From CAYNKA01 sp964397655 (GTDB taxonomy: Bacteria; Spirochaetota; Spirochaetia; DTKZ01), in the NCBI GenBank assembly GCA_964397655.1, contig CAYNKA010000001.1, positions 496,001 to 560,000 on the forward strand: a DNA stretch of 64,000 nt, written 5' to 3'. Shown piece after piece: positions 23,213 through 32,057 of this stretch (the stretch's first letter is position 1; every line of letters begins with the position of its first letter). The notes beneath the pieces are model-generated. The model was not told the DNA's origin. It saw only the letters and a program-made list of their open reading frames with translations, and searched no databases. Made by a program: the position numbers and the translations under genes.

Positions 23213-24250
23213 TCAGCTTCCGGAGGTGATTTTCTTGAGATAGACGACCTTGGCCCGATTGTGCTCCTGAAGATTGCGGGAGAAAAAATGCTTCCCCGTT
23301 GCCGGATCCTTGAGTACGAAGTACCAATAGTCCGTCTTAGCCGGACTGAAAGCCGCCAGAAGGGCCGTTTTTCCGGGATTCGAGATTGGTCCGGGAGGAA
23401 GCCCGGGATGCTTGTATGTGTTGTACGGCGAGGCTACGTCCAGATCGTCGAAGGTGAGGAATTCCGGGTGGGGCTTCTTCTGGATTTCAGTGATGACGTA
23501 CTCCACCGTGGCGCACGATCCCAAGGCCATGTTGACGCCGAGACGGTTCGAGAATACGGAGGCCATGAGCGGAGCCTCGTCCGCCGATCGGTATTCCCGT
23601 TCTACTATGGAAGCGAGGATGATCTTTTCCGCGAGGGCCTTCTGGGTCATTTCCCGGTATTCGGGGTAGATTTCCGCGAGCTTCTTGTAGAAGTTGTCCA
23701 CCATCCTTCCGAGAGCCTTCTCGGCCGGATAATCCTCCGGGAAGAAGTACGTATCCGGAAAGATGTAACCCTCAGCCGTGCGCCCCGGTATCCCGAACTT
23801 GTCGAGAAGCTCCCTTTTCCCGGCTGCTGCGAGAAAGGCTTCCTTGGAGCTTATCTTCTTTGCCTCGAGATAGTCCGCGATGCGCGAAAGGGTCCATCCT
23901 TCTGGGATGGTCGTCCTTATGAGGAATTGCGATCCCTGGATGAAATAATCGTGGAGATCCAATGCGGATTTCCCCCGCGGGACGAGATAGGATCCCGCCT
24001 GGAAGAGTTTCTCGCTTTCTTTCAGTTTCGCGACGACGACGAGGAAATCCGCCGACCGAAGGAGCCCCTCTCGTTCCAGCCTCTCGGCCACGCTCTTGAG
24101 GTTTTCCCCCTTTTCGATGGTAAAGGCGACGGATTCGCCTCCGTTCGATCGGACGGGAGAATTCATGTAGGTCGCATAGCCCACGAGTCCCAATCCCGCT
24201 CCGAGGACCAGGATCAGGAACAACGTGAGCGCTCGAATCAGTTTTCGCAT
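23213..24250 (-). CDS. mltG: Endolytic murein transglycosylase
   Basis: 345 residues. One N-terminal membrane span (residues ~7-26, LTLFLILVLGAGLGLVGYATY). A LysM-like domain (FTIEKGENLKSVAERLEREGLL) and the YceG/MltG catalytic domain with the Glu in ILASIVEREY follow, then GSCATVEYV, SPYNTYKHPGLPPGPISNPG. The inner-membrane enzyme cuts nascent glycan strands during peptidoglycan synthesis. Seven bases after the large OmpA-type gene and directly before dnaG. Confidence 0.95.
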   Translation of the reverse strand: MRKLIRALTLFLILVLGAGLGLVGYATYMNSPVRSNGGESVAFTIEKGENLKSVAERLEREGLLRSADFLVVVAKLKESEKLFQAGSYLVPRGKSALDLHDYFIQGSQFLIRTTIPEGWTLSRIADYLEAKKISSKEAFLAAAGKRELLDKFGIPGRTAEGYIFPDTYFFPEDYPAEKALGRMVDNFYKKLAEIYPEYREMTQKALAEKIILASIVEREYRSADEAPLMASVFSNRLGVNMALGSCATVEYVITEIQKKPHPEFLTFDDLDVASPYNTYKHPGLPPGPISNPGKTALLAAFSPAKTDYWYFVLKDPATGKHFFSRNLQEHNRAKVVYLKKITSGS

Positions 24251-24257
24251 ACGGTCT

Positions 24258-27200
24258 TCACTTCACGAGGATGAATTCCACCCTCCGGTTCTTCCAGTTG
24301 TTCTCCATGTCGTTGCCGGGGAAAAGCATCTCCTTTCCGCCCTTCCCTTCGACGCCGAGCCGCTTGGAGGAAAGCCCCATGGAAACCAGGGCTTGTTTGA
24401 CGCCCTGGGCACGGGAGAGCGAAAGCGGCATGAGCTCTTCCCTGTCTTCCCGTTCGGTGCCGGAAACGTTGTTCGCATGCCCCTCGATTCTCACCTGGTA
24501 GTTCTCGTATTTCGAAAGCACCTCCACGAGGCGTCGGAGGACGCTTCTGTTCTTCGTGCCCTTTTCCGTCTCGTCCATGATCACTTCAGGGCTGTTCGGG
24601 GCGAACGTGATGCTCGAAATCTTTATCTTGAGGCGATCGCCGTCCCTGATGACGAGGATGTCGATCGGGATGAGGCCCTTCTCTACCCGCGAGTTTCCGA
24701 GGGAATCGGTGACGGTGAAAACGTAGGGGTAATCCTCGGCGGCTATGACGAGTTCGCCTTCGGACGACCTTCCGTCCCAGAGTATCGTAGCGGCCGGCAT
24801 GCTGTTTCCGGAGAACCGCGTGAACGTCTTGCCGTTCCGGTCGGAAATCACGAAACTCCAATCGCGGATGGGGCTCGCGTCCGTCACCTGCAGGCCGATC
24901 CTGAGTTCGTCAGCGATGCCGTCGTTGTCCGGTGAGAACGGAATGGGAGAGAGGCTGACCTTCGCGGCCGGGGGCGTGACGTCGAGGACGAACGGACTCG
25001 ACTTCGCCGTAGGCTGGTTGCCTTTGGCGTAGACCGCCTCGAATTCCGCCGTGTAGACGCCTTCTACGACATCTCCCGCATCAGCCCTTCCGTTCCACTG
25101 TATCCTCTGCGGCGACTTCATGGTGGTGCCGGAGAACGTCTTCCGTACGGAGCCTCCCTGATCCCTGAGCTGAAGCCTCCAGGATTCCAGGCCTTCGAGA
25201 AGATTGAGATAGAGGGTGAATTCGATTTCGTCCCTGTTGCCGTCGGCGTTCGGGGAGAAACCCGGGGAATCCACCGTCACGAAAGCGGAGGTTTTCTTCG
25301 TGTCCACGACGATGCCGTCGATCTCGATCTGCCTAGAATTCCCGGCCCTGTCCTCCGCGCGGACGATGTATCGGTAGGTACCGTCCGGAGCGTGGTTGCC
25401 GAAGTCGTCGAGACCGTCCCAGGAGAAGTCCGCCGCCGACTCCTTCCAGAAATAGTTTCGCACCTTCTCGTTGTTCCGTCCCACGATCCGTCCTTCCCAG
25501 AGCGTCTCGCGTGAGGATTTCTGCGTGAAAACGGCCGCGTCTTTCCTGCCGTCGCCGTCGGGAGAGAAGAGCTTGGGCGCGACCGACACTGATATTTCGG
25601 GCGGAACCGTATCGAGCTCGAAGGCACCGGTCCTCGACACGGCCTTGTTCCCGTTGGCGTATATGACGTCGACCTCGGCGAAGTAGACCCCGTCCGGAGC
25701 CCTGCCGCCGTTCTGCGCGAGTCCGTCCCACAGATAGTTCGGATCGAGCCTGCCGAGACCCGTGAAGGTCCTGATCGCGGTCCCCTTCGAATCCATCACG
25801 GAAAGCTTGTAGGACTCGATGCCTTCGTTCACCTTGACCGTCGGGGTGAGACGGATCCTGTCCTTGATCCCGTCGCCGTTCGGCGAGAAGGCGGAAAGGT
25901 CAGCGCTCAGGATGACGGGGGTTTCCTCGGTGTTGATGGCGAACTCGACGATGTTGGAAACGCCGCGGTTTCCCGCCCTGTCCATACTCTCGATCTGATA
26001 GGTGTAACGTCCGTCGGGGACGAGATTTCCCGCTTCGCTGGTGCCGTTCCACTTGAACGACGGTTCGGCCCTCTCCACCCACGAAAAGGTTTTGACCGTA
26101 CGGCCGTCCTTGTTCTTCACCGTTCCGGACCAGCGCTCCTCTTTCGAGGAATCCTGGTAGAAGGTTATTTCTTCCTTGTTGCCGTCCCCGTTCGGTGAGA
26201 AGACGGAAAGGTCCGATCGTATCTCGGCGCGAGGCGGCGTGAGATCCACGAAGAAATCCGGGGACGTCGCGCTCGGCCTGTTGCCGTTACGGTACGTCAC
26301 GGTGAGTTTCGCCCGATAGCCTCCTTCGGGCAGCACGGTCCCGCTTTCCATCCTTCCGTCGAATCTGACCGGCTGAGGCGCATTGAGCAGGCCGGAGAAC
26401 CGCCTCATGGTCTTGTCCGAGGAGTCGGAAATCGTCATTTCCCAACTTTCGAGGCCGTTGGTGACGGGGATTACCGGCGTCAGCGTCAGAAAATCCTTGA
26501 CGCCGTCGCCGTTCGGCGAGAAATACGACGCATCGATCGAGAGGGAAATAGGAGTCGTCTCGGTGCTTATGAAAATATTATCGAACCCGGATTTCGTCTC
26601 GTTGCCGGCCGAGTCCTTGCTCTTTATGAAATAGGAATAGATGCCGTCGGGAAGCAGGACGCCGTCGTCGCCCTTTCCGTCCCAGATCACGTTTCCCGGG
26701 GCCGCGTTCTTCCATTCGAAGGTCCGCACGGCCCTGCCGGAGGCGTCCCGAATTTCCGCCTTCCAATCTTCCTCCGCCGAGCCGGTCTGGACGATCGTTA
26801 TCGTGTCCTTGTTTCCGTCGTCGTTCGGGGAAAAGACGAGATCCGCGCCCCGGGGCACCTGAATCTCGATCTTGGGCGGCGTCGTATCGATGATGAAGTA
26901 TTTCGACTCGGTCTTCGCCGAATTGCCGTTGTCGTCCTTGGCCTCCACGACGAAGGAGTACCTGCCGTCGGGGAGCCTCGCCCCGTTGTCGCCGATTCCG
27001 TCCCACCTAAGGGACTTGGGCACCTCGATTCCGGTTTTTTCGGAGAGAAGCCGATCAACGACGCCGCGGAACGTCTCGTTTTCCGGCCGTTTTTCCTTGT
27101 TTTCGATGAGCCTGACGACTTTGCCCTTGTCGTCGCTGATGACGAGACGGTACTCCATCACGTAGCGCTCGTCCGTGATCTCGAGGGGGAATTCCAACGA

Positions 27201-28265
27201 ATCCGAGACGCCGTCGAGGTTCGGTGAGATGACCTTGGGTTCCGCGTATCCCACGTTGATCTTCGGCGGATTGCGGTCCACGACTCCGAGATTGGCGTTC
27301 ATCCCCAGACCGAAGGCCCAGATGCCGCTGTGCAGGGGAGCGGCGGAAACGCGGGTCTTCACGTCGCTCCTGTTCCACCCCTGCTTGCTGAGAAAGCTCG
27401 AATCTTCCTTGAAATCCGTTCGAAACACCGCAGTGATACCGACCGCGGGGATCGGGCTCCTCGTCGGGAGGTCGTCGTCGACGATCTGCCTGAGGTCGAG
27501 ACGCACCGACGCGTTGAGACTGAGCCATTCCTTGTAGGTGAACTCTCCGCCGAGCGCGAACCTGACGTTCTGAACGGAGGGAAACGACAGATCGCCGGTC
27601 ACTCCTATGCTCGCGTCCTTAGTTCGAAGAGCGGTGAATCCGGCGCCGACAGCGGGCGTGAACGCCGACGGGAAGCCTGACCTACCGTCCACAGGCGCGT
27701 ACCATTTACCGAAATTCTGGAGCGCAACTCCCCACCGGAAATCCTTGAGCCCCATCCATTCGCCCGGCAGGTGAAGGAAGCCGAGATCGAGGGCGAGGCC
27801 GAAATCGAAGGAATCCGCCGATCCGGCGACCGTCGTGATGCCGGCACCTATGAGCAGATTGGGAAAGAGGTCCTTGGCGAACGACCCCTTCCAGGACAGG
27901 GAAGTGCCCAGGTCCATGTCCTCCAAGGATGTAGTCAGGAACTGAACGTTGCTGGAAAAAACCCCATACTTCGTGGGCAGCGACGCGCCGATGTTCGCGA
28001 CATGGCCTTTCCAGCCGTCCTCGGTCGGATCGGTCAGGCCGACGTAGCTCGCGTCGATGCTCGTCCGCTGCTGCAACGCGGAGGCGGCCGGGTTGACCGC
28101 GTCCGAAACGGGGGATTCCATGGAGACCACGCTGGCGCCCCCCGCGAGAAAAAGAGGCGACCTGAGATCGTTTACTTCCTCGCCGCCCCAAGGCGGATTA
28201 TACTCGCCGAACAAGGCCGCCAGGGCGACGATGGAAATAAGCATCGAAAACACGAAACGTTTCAT
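24258..28265 (-). CDS. Giant OmpA-family protein with FlgD-Ig-like repeats
   Basis: 1335 residues from the ATG at 28265 (AGGAGGAAGGGA site). Signal peptide (1-18). Residues ~25-330 look like an outer-membrane beta-barrel or PorV-type domain (alternating strands, NPAASALQQRTSIDASYVGLTD). From ~345 to ~1215 eight FlgD-Ig-like modules follow, each opening with an acidic loop such as FSPNGDGVKD. The C-terminal ~110 residues are an OmpA peptidoglycan-binding domain (VRIEGHANN, LSLSRAQGVKQALVSMGL, NWKNRRVEFIL). It probably links outer membrane and cell wall. The modules alternate between two types, pointing to growth by two-domain duplications. Confidence 0.88.
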   Translation of the reverse strand: MKRFVFSMLISIVALAALFGEYNPPWGGEEVNDLRSPLFLAGGASVVSMESPVSDAVNPAASALQQRTSIDASYVGLTDPTEDGWKGHVANIGASLPTKYGVFSSNVQFLTTSLEDMDLGTSLSWKGSFAKDLFPNLLIGAGITTVAGSADSFDFGLALDLGFLHLPGEWMGLKDFRWGVALQNFGKWYAPVDGRSGFPSAFTPAVGAGFTALRTKDASIGVTGDLSFPSVQNVRFALGGEFTYKEWLSLNASVRLDLRQIVDDDLPTRSPIPAVGITAVFRTDFKEDSSFLSKQGWNRSDVKTRVSAAPLHSGIWAFGLGMNANLGVVDRNPPKINVGYAEPKVISPNLDGVSDSLEFPLEITDERYVMEYRLVISDDKGKVVRLIENKEKRPENETFRGVVDRLLSEKTGIEVPKSLRWDGIGDNGARLPDGRYSFVVEAKDDNGNSAKTESKYFIIDTTPPKIEIQVPRGADLVFSPNDDGNKDTITIVQTGSAEEDWKAEIRDASGRAVRTFEWKNAAPGNVIWDGKGDDGVLLPDGIYSYFIKSKDSAGNETKSGFDNIFISTETTPISLSIDASYFSPNGDGVKDFLTLTPVIPVTNGLESWEMTISDSSDKTMRRFSGLLNAPQPVRFDGRMESGTVLPEGGYRAKLTVTYRNGNRPSATSPDFFVDLTPPRAEIRSDLSVFSPNGDGNKEEITFYQDSSKEERWSGTVKNKDGRTVKTFSWVERAEPSFKWNGTSEAGNLVPDGRYTYQIESMDRAGNRGVSNIVEFAINTEETPVILSADLSAFSPNGDGIKDRIRLTPTVKVNEGIESYKLSVMDSKGTAIRTFTGLGRLDPNYLWDGLAQNGGRAPDGVYFAEVDVIYANGNKAVSRTGAFELDTVPPEISVSVAPKLFSPDGDGRKDAAVFTQKSSRETLWEGRIVGRNNEKVRNYFWKESAADFSWDGLDDFGNHAPDGTYRYIVRAEDRAGNSRQIEIDGIVVDTKKTSAFVTVDSPGFSPNADGNRDEIEFTLYLNLLEGLESWRLQLRDQGGSVRKTFSGTTMKSPQRIQWNGRADAGDVVEGVYTAEFEAVYAKGNQPTAKSSPFVLDVTPPAAKVSLSPIPFSPDNDGIADELRIGLQVTDASPIRDWSFVISDRNGKTFTRFSGNSMPAATILWDGRSSEGELVIAAEDYPYVFTVTDSLGNSRVEKGLIPIDILVIRDGDRLKIKISSITFAPNSPEVIMDETEKGTKNRSVLRRLVEVLSKYENYQVRIEGHANNVSGTEREDREELMPLSLSRAQGVKQALVSMGLSSKRLGVEGKGGKEMLFPGNDMENNWKNRRVEFILVK

Positions 28266-28459
28266 TCCCTTCCTCCTCGCTTGGAAGCCTCTCCCCCGCA
28301 CAGCGTTTCCACGTCCTCTATCGAAAGGTGTTCGAACAGGACGCCTTCGAGCCGCCTGAGCAGCCCCAGTAGCGAATCGTCCAGTTCCGACTCACGCATC
28401 TTCAAAAGCGCATAGAGTCCGACGCATTCCGTTTTTTCCAGAAGTAGATTAAAACTCAA
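28262..28459 (-). CDS. Small acidic protein, 65 aa, unknown
   Basis: A TTG start (28459) overlapping the end of the MBL gene and an ATGA overlap with the OmpA-type gene suggest translational coupling. The sequence is helical (ALLKMRESELDDSLLGLLRRLEGVLFEHLSIEDVETL). No family recognised. Both overlaps and amphipathic composition favour a real gene. Confidence 0.55.
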   Translation of the reverse strand: MSFNLLLEKTECVGLYALLKMRESELDDSLLGLLRRLEGVLFEHLSIEDVETLCGGEASKRGGRE

Positions 28460-29393
28460 GTTCCTGACCTTCCTCAGCTAGGAAAATATTCATTCCGCTC
28501 TTTCCCAGGTGGCTGTAATACCATTTTGCGGACTGCAGATTGTTGTAGAGCTTCCTGTCGTCGTAGAGCGGCTCGTGGTGAAAGAGGAACAAGTTCTTTA
28601 TGTTCCACTCCGCGGCGAAATCGACCGCTAGACTGAAGGACGAATGACCCCAATTGTACTTCTCCACCGCCTCCCCCAGCGTGTACTGAGAATCGACGAT
28701 GAGGGCGGCAGCGTCCTGGAAGAATCCGACATTCTCCCCGCTCTTCTCGAAATCCTTTTCCGTCAGTTCCGAATCCGTGGAATAGACCACCCTATTCCTC
28801 CCGTCGGAAATCCCGTAGGCGTAGCAGCCTCCGGGGTGGTTCATTTTCTTCCAGGTGACTTCTCCCATCTTGAATTTGACGGCGCCTCCGTCGAGTTTGT
28901 GATAGTGCAGCTTGGCGCTCGCGATGGACATGGGAACCGGGAAATACGGATTCCGCATCTGACCGTGGAGTTTTTCCTCCAGGCCGTCCTCCGGATGGTA
29001 GAAATGAATCGTCACCTTCGGATTGTAAAGAGGCGGAAAGAAAGGGATCCCCTGAAGATGGTCCCAATGAAAGTGAGAAAAAAAGACGTGATACTCGGTG
29101 ACGGTCGAATCCTTTCCCGCGAGAGACACTCCGTATTCCCTGAGCCCTGAGCCCGCGTCGAGAAGGATGACGGATCGCCGCGAGCCGAGGTTCACCTCGA
29201 TGCAGGAAGTGTTCCCGCCCGCGGTCCCGAAGAGCCAGGGTGGAAGTTGGGAAAGAAAATATTCCCTCGTCGTCGAATTCTCGAGATCCGATGGCCTGAT
29301 TCGCTGAACGACGGTGGCGATCTTGCTTCGAATGCATTCCGGCGTAACCGGCGTCGGAATCGATCCCCGAACTCCCCAGAACTTGATTTTCAT
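28449..29393 (-). CDS. Metallo-beta-lactamase-fold hydrolase
   Basis: 314 residues beginning MKIKFWGVRGSIPTP, a start typical of a bacterial MBL phosphodiesterase-like group. Metal ligands are seen in SHFHWDHLQG, in GGCYAYGI/STDSE and in LFHHEPLYDD. DAGSG and GNTSCIEV are also typical. Such proteins hydrolyse phosphodiesters or related substrates; the substrate here is unknown. Overlaps the following small gene by 11 bases and follows the YkgJ-type gene by 10. Confidence 0.85.
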   Translation of the reverse strand: MKIKFWGVRGSIPTPVTPECIRSKIATVVQRIRPSDLENSTTREYFLSQLPPWLFGTAGGNTSCIEVNLGSRRSVILLDAGSGLREYGVSLAGKDSTVTEYHVFFSHFHWDHLQGIPFFPPLYNPKVTIHFYHPEDGLEEKLHGQMRNPYFPVPMSIASAKLHYHKLDGGAVKFKMGEVTWKKMNHPGGCYAYGISDGRNRVVYSTDSELTEKDFEKSGENVGFFQDAAALIVDSQYTLGEAVEKYNWGHSSFSLAVDFAAEWNIKNLFLFHHEPLYDDRKLYNNLQSAKWYYSHLGKSGMNIFLAEEGQELEF

Positions 29394-29403
29394 GAAACCG
29401 TCC

Positions 29404-29838
29404 CTAGGATAGTTTGATGCACGGTTCTTTTCGGCTCATCCATTCGTCGATTTCCGCCTTTCCGTGCAAAGCCCCGCGGTCAATGCCGGGGCAGTAAGAA
29501 CTCAATGCCAACCATCGGACCTTGGAGGAGACGTTTTCGCTCCAAAAAGGAAAACTCCGGCATTGGTAAGGCCGATGCTCGTATACCGAACAGCCCCCGT
29601 CGTTCCAGAAAATGCAATCGTAATTCGGCTTCTCGATCAGACTCAGCTTGACCGCACCGTTCACGGCTACTTTCTTACAATACTTATCGATAAAATCATC
29701 GCGCGCAAGTCCCGTAGCCCGGAGGAGCCCGACGAGGTCGCTTTCCGAAAGGAACACGAATCCGGGGTCGTGCCGGCAACAACGTGAACACTTCACGCAG
29801 GAAAATTTGAGTCCTTCGCTGTAAAAGCATTCTTCCAT
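29404..29838 (-). CDS. YkgJ-family Cys-cluster protein
   Basis: 144 residues with the family's cysteine pattern: FSCVKCSRCCRHDPGFV near the start, then CIFWNDGGCSVYEHRPYQCRSFPFW and a late SYCPGI. The cysteines likely bind a metal or iron-sulfur cluster. The reaction is unknown. It is the first gene of the leftward operon that runs to rpoD. Confidence 0.85.
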   Translation of the reverse strand: MEECFYSEGLKFSCVKCSRCCRHDPGFVFLSESDLVGLLRATGLARDDFIDKYCKKVAVNGAVKLSLIEKPNYDCIFWNDGGCSVYEHRPYQCRSFPFWSENVSSKVRWLALSSYCPGIDRGALHGKAEIDEWMSRKEPCIKLS

Positions 29839-29930
29839 AACGGTTTACCGCGCAACCTCAGGTTACAATATACCACACCAAACGGCCCTTTCAAAATGGA
29901 AAATATTCCGTTGTCCGGGGCCTTCTGCGG

Positions 29931-29960
29931 AAAAAAAAGGCCCTTTCCGCAGAAAGGGCC
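29931..29960 (-). terminator. Terminator after tRNA-Tyr
   Basis: Minus-strand stem GGCCCTTTC/GAAAGGGCC (9 bp, 4-base loop) followed by eight T residues, seven bases after the tRNA 3' end. Confidence 0.9.
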
Positions 29961-29966
29961 TCCGTA

Positions 29967-30048
29967 TGGAGAGAGAAGGATTCGAACCTTCGAAGGCGTA
30001 GCCAACAGATTTACAGTCTGCCCCCTTTGACCGCTCGGGAATCTCTCC
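29967..30048 (-). tRNA. tRNA-Tyr(GUA)
   Basis: 82 nt, acceptor GGAGAGA/TCTCTCC, discriminator A, anticodon loop CTGTAAA giving GUA. A long variable arm, as bacterial tRNA-Tyr has, and the GGTTCGAATCC T arm. Confidence 0.97.
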
Positions 30049-30086
30049 AAAGGACTCGGATACCTTACTGAAACCGAATCCGCTTG

Positions 30087-30932
30087 TCAAGAGAGGAGGA
30101 GCAAATCAGGGCCGCCGGACGGCCGGGTTTCCCGATCCTCCGCGACTTTCAGGAAAACGACGCAGACCTTCTTGCGGACTTCGTCGGAACGATAAGCGTT
30201 GCAGAAATACCAGCCGTTCGTCGGTTTGTGGAACATCTTGAAGGTCCTGGGATTTCCAGTAGTTGCGACGTCTCCATACACCTCCAGCCAGCTCTGTTCC
30301 GTCTCCGGCCAGACGTCGAAGACGTCCTTGCCTCTCACCTTCTCGATCGGGAATTCGACGATTCTCTCGTATGCCTCGTTGAAGTAGTCGAACCTGAAGC
30401 TCACGAATTTTCCGTTCTCGTCGAAAACCGGATCCCATACGACGAAGGCCGTGATCATGTTCTTCAGCATGAGCCGCATTTCGCAGTTCATGGCGCTGAG
30501 GACCTCGTTCTGGCGCCTGAATCTCTCCTGAACGTCGTGGAGACGAAAAGCCATCCTGACGGAGGCGATGAGTACGGTTTCCCCTGCCTGTTTGACGACG
30601 TAACCGTACGAAGCGATCTTCTCGGTTCTGTCCACGATATCCGGATCCGTATGGCTCGAGAGAAAAACTATGGGAATCTTCCGAATTTCGAGGATCTTTC
30701 GCGCGGCTTCAGTACCGTCCATTCCGTGCCCGAGATCTATGTCCATGAGAACGAGGTCGATGCCTTCCCCGTCCGCTATCAACCGTACGGCTCCTTCCCC
30801 GCTCGAAACAGAGACGACCTTGAAGCCCCTCCTGCGGAGAATGGATGATTCCTCCATGGCGATGATGGCCTCATCCTCGACGAGAAGCAGCGTTTTCCCC
30901 CGGTATCCTTCGGAATTCATCTTTTCGATCAT
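30087..30932 (-). CDS. Response regulator with REC and PAS domains
   Basis: 281 residues. REC domain ~12-135 with the acidic pair in LLLVEDE, phosphoacceptor Asp64 in LVLMDID, and LSSHTD; the usual KP motif reads VKQ. The second half (~155-265) is a PAS-like domain (WDPVFDENGKFVSFRFDYFNEAYERIVEFP, GKDVFDVWPETE). There is no DNA-binding or kinase domain, so output is probably through protein contact. The cognate kinase is not adjacent. Confidence 0.8.
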   Translation of the reverse strand: MIEKMNSEGYRGKTLLLVEDEAIIAMEESSILRRRGFKVVSVSSGEGAVRLIADGEGIDLVLMDIDLGHGMDGTEAARKILEIRKIPIVFLSSHTDPDIVDRTEKIASYGYVVKQAGETVLIASVRMAFRLHDVQERFRRQNEVLSAMNCEMRLMLKNMITAFVVWDPVFDENGKFVSFRFDYFNEAYERIVEFPIEKVRGKDVFDVWPETEQSWLEVYGDVATTGNPRTFKMFHKPTNGWYFCNAYRSDEVRKKVCVVFLKVAEDRETRPSGGPDLLLLS

Positions 30933-31065
30933 CGGTTCCGACTCAATATAATCTAAAATAAGTGGAGCGGATTTTCAAATTATACAACGGACGCGGGCGG
31001 GTCTTCGACGGCGGAGGGGGCCGACCGCGGTTGCGTCCCTCACGGATATCGACTAAGCTTCAGGC

Positions 31066-31692
31066 ATGGACGTAGGCACGCTTCTCAACGCGATACTGGC
31101 ACTGCTTTCCATTCTGAATCCCATCACCGTGGTCCCCATGTACGCCGACCTTACCAAGGACCTCGACCGGGCGAACAGGGTCAAACTCTTCAATACCGCG
31201 GCATTCACGGGCTTCCTCACCCTCGCGATCCTCACTTTCACGGGCCGTTGGGTCATGCAGTACGTTTTCCAAATCCACGTCGCCGAATTCAGGATCGCGG
31301 GGGGAGTGCTTCTGATCGTCATAGCGATCAAACAGATCGCCTTCCACAATCCCGGCGAAGTCAAGGGCGCTGCGGGACGAGTGATGGAGATGGGAGTGGT
31401 TCCGATGGCGGTCCCGCTCCTCGTCGGTCCCGGTTCCATAGTGACGGGCATCCTCATACTCGACCGGGACGGGTGGCTGATCGCAGGAATCGCCCTTGCG
31501 GTCAACTTCCTCATCGCCTACGCCGTCATCCAGAGCAGCCCGGTGCTCGCGCGCATCATGGGGACCCTCGGAACCCTCGTCGTGGCGCGCGTGCTCTGGA
31601 TATTCATCGCGGCGATAGCCGTCCATTTCGTCCTTTCGGGCGTTTCCGAGGTCTTCGGGCTTCCGCTATTGTTCGCCGCCAACCTGCGTTGA
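31066..31692 (+). CDS. MarC-family (UPF0056) membrane protein
   Basis: 208 residues with six predicted membrane spans. Family motifs: ILNPITVVPMY near residue 17, IAGGVLLIVIAIKQI, VPMAVPLLVGPGSI and RIMGTLGTLVVARVLWIFIAAIAV. Inner-membrane protein of unknown transport function; early links to antibiotic resistance were withdrawn for the family. Followed after 12 bases by an ABM-domain gene. Confidence 0.9.
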   Translation: MDVGTLLNAILALLSILNPITVVPMYADLTKDLDRANRVKLFNTAAFTGFLTLAILTFTGRWVMQYVFQIHVAEFRIAGGVLLIVIAIKQIAFHNPGEVKGAAGRVMEMGVVPMAVPLLVGPGSIVTGILILDRDGWLIAGIALAVNFLIAYAVIQSSPVLARIMGTLGTLVVARVLWIFIAAIAVHFVLSGVSEVFGLPLLFAANLR

Positions 31693-31704
31693 CGAGGAGG
31701 AACC

Positions 31705-32016
31705 GTGATCTACATCGTCGTCAGCGCCCTGGTCAAGAAGGGGCGCATGAGCGAATATCTCGAGATCTGCTCCAGACTGAGGCCTCTCGTGCTCGCGGAG
31801 AAGGGCTGTCTCGCCTACGATTACGCGAAGGACATCCATCCTTCGGCCCCCGGTCATGACCCCTCTGACCCGGACAGGATCACGCTCATCGAGAAATGGG
31901 AATCCCCGGAGGCGCTCTCCGCGCATAACGAGAGCGCTCACGTAAGGGAATACCTCCCGAGACTGAGGGAACTCAGGGAGGCCACGACCATCCGCATGAT
32001 GGAAACCGTCCTCTGA
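31705..32016 (+). CDS. ABM-domain (YgiN-like) protein
   Basis: 103 residues. Dimeric alpha/beta-barrel (antibiotic biosynthesis monooxygenase-type) pattern: MIYIVVSALVKKGRMSEYLEICSRL, GCLAYDYAKD, ITLIEKWESPEALSAHNES, HVREYLPRLREL. Relatives act on quinols or polyketides; the substrate here is not known. A GACGAGGAGG site precedes it and it is likely co-transcribed with the marC-type gene. Confidence 0.85.
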   Translation: MIYIVVSALVKKGRMSEYLEICSRLRPLVLAEKGCLAYDYAKDIHPSAPGHDPSDPDRITLIEKWESPEALSAHNESAHVREYLPRLRELREATTIRMMETVL

Positions 32017-32057
32017 ACGGACGGCCGCATCCGGAGGCCCTATATCGCCGGGGATTT

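Noticed and set aside
22748..24274. 508-codon rightward open frame across dnaG and mltG
   Set aside because: Both genes on the other strand are unmistakable; the frame spans their junction without any recognisable domain.
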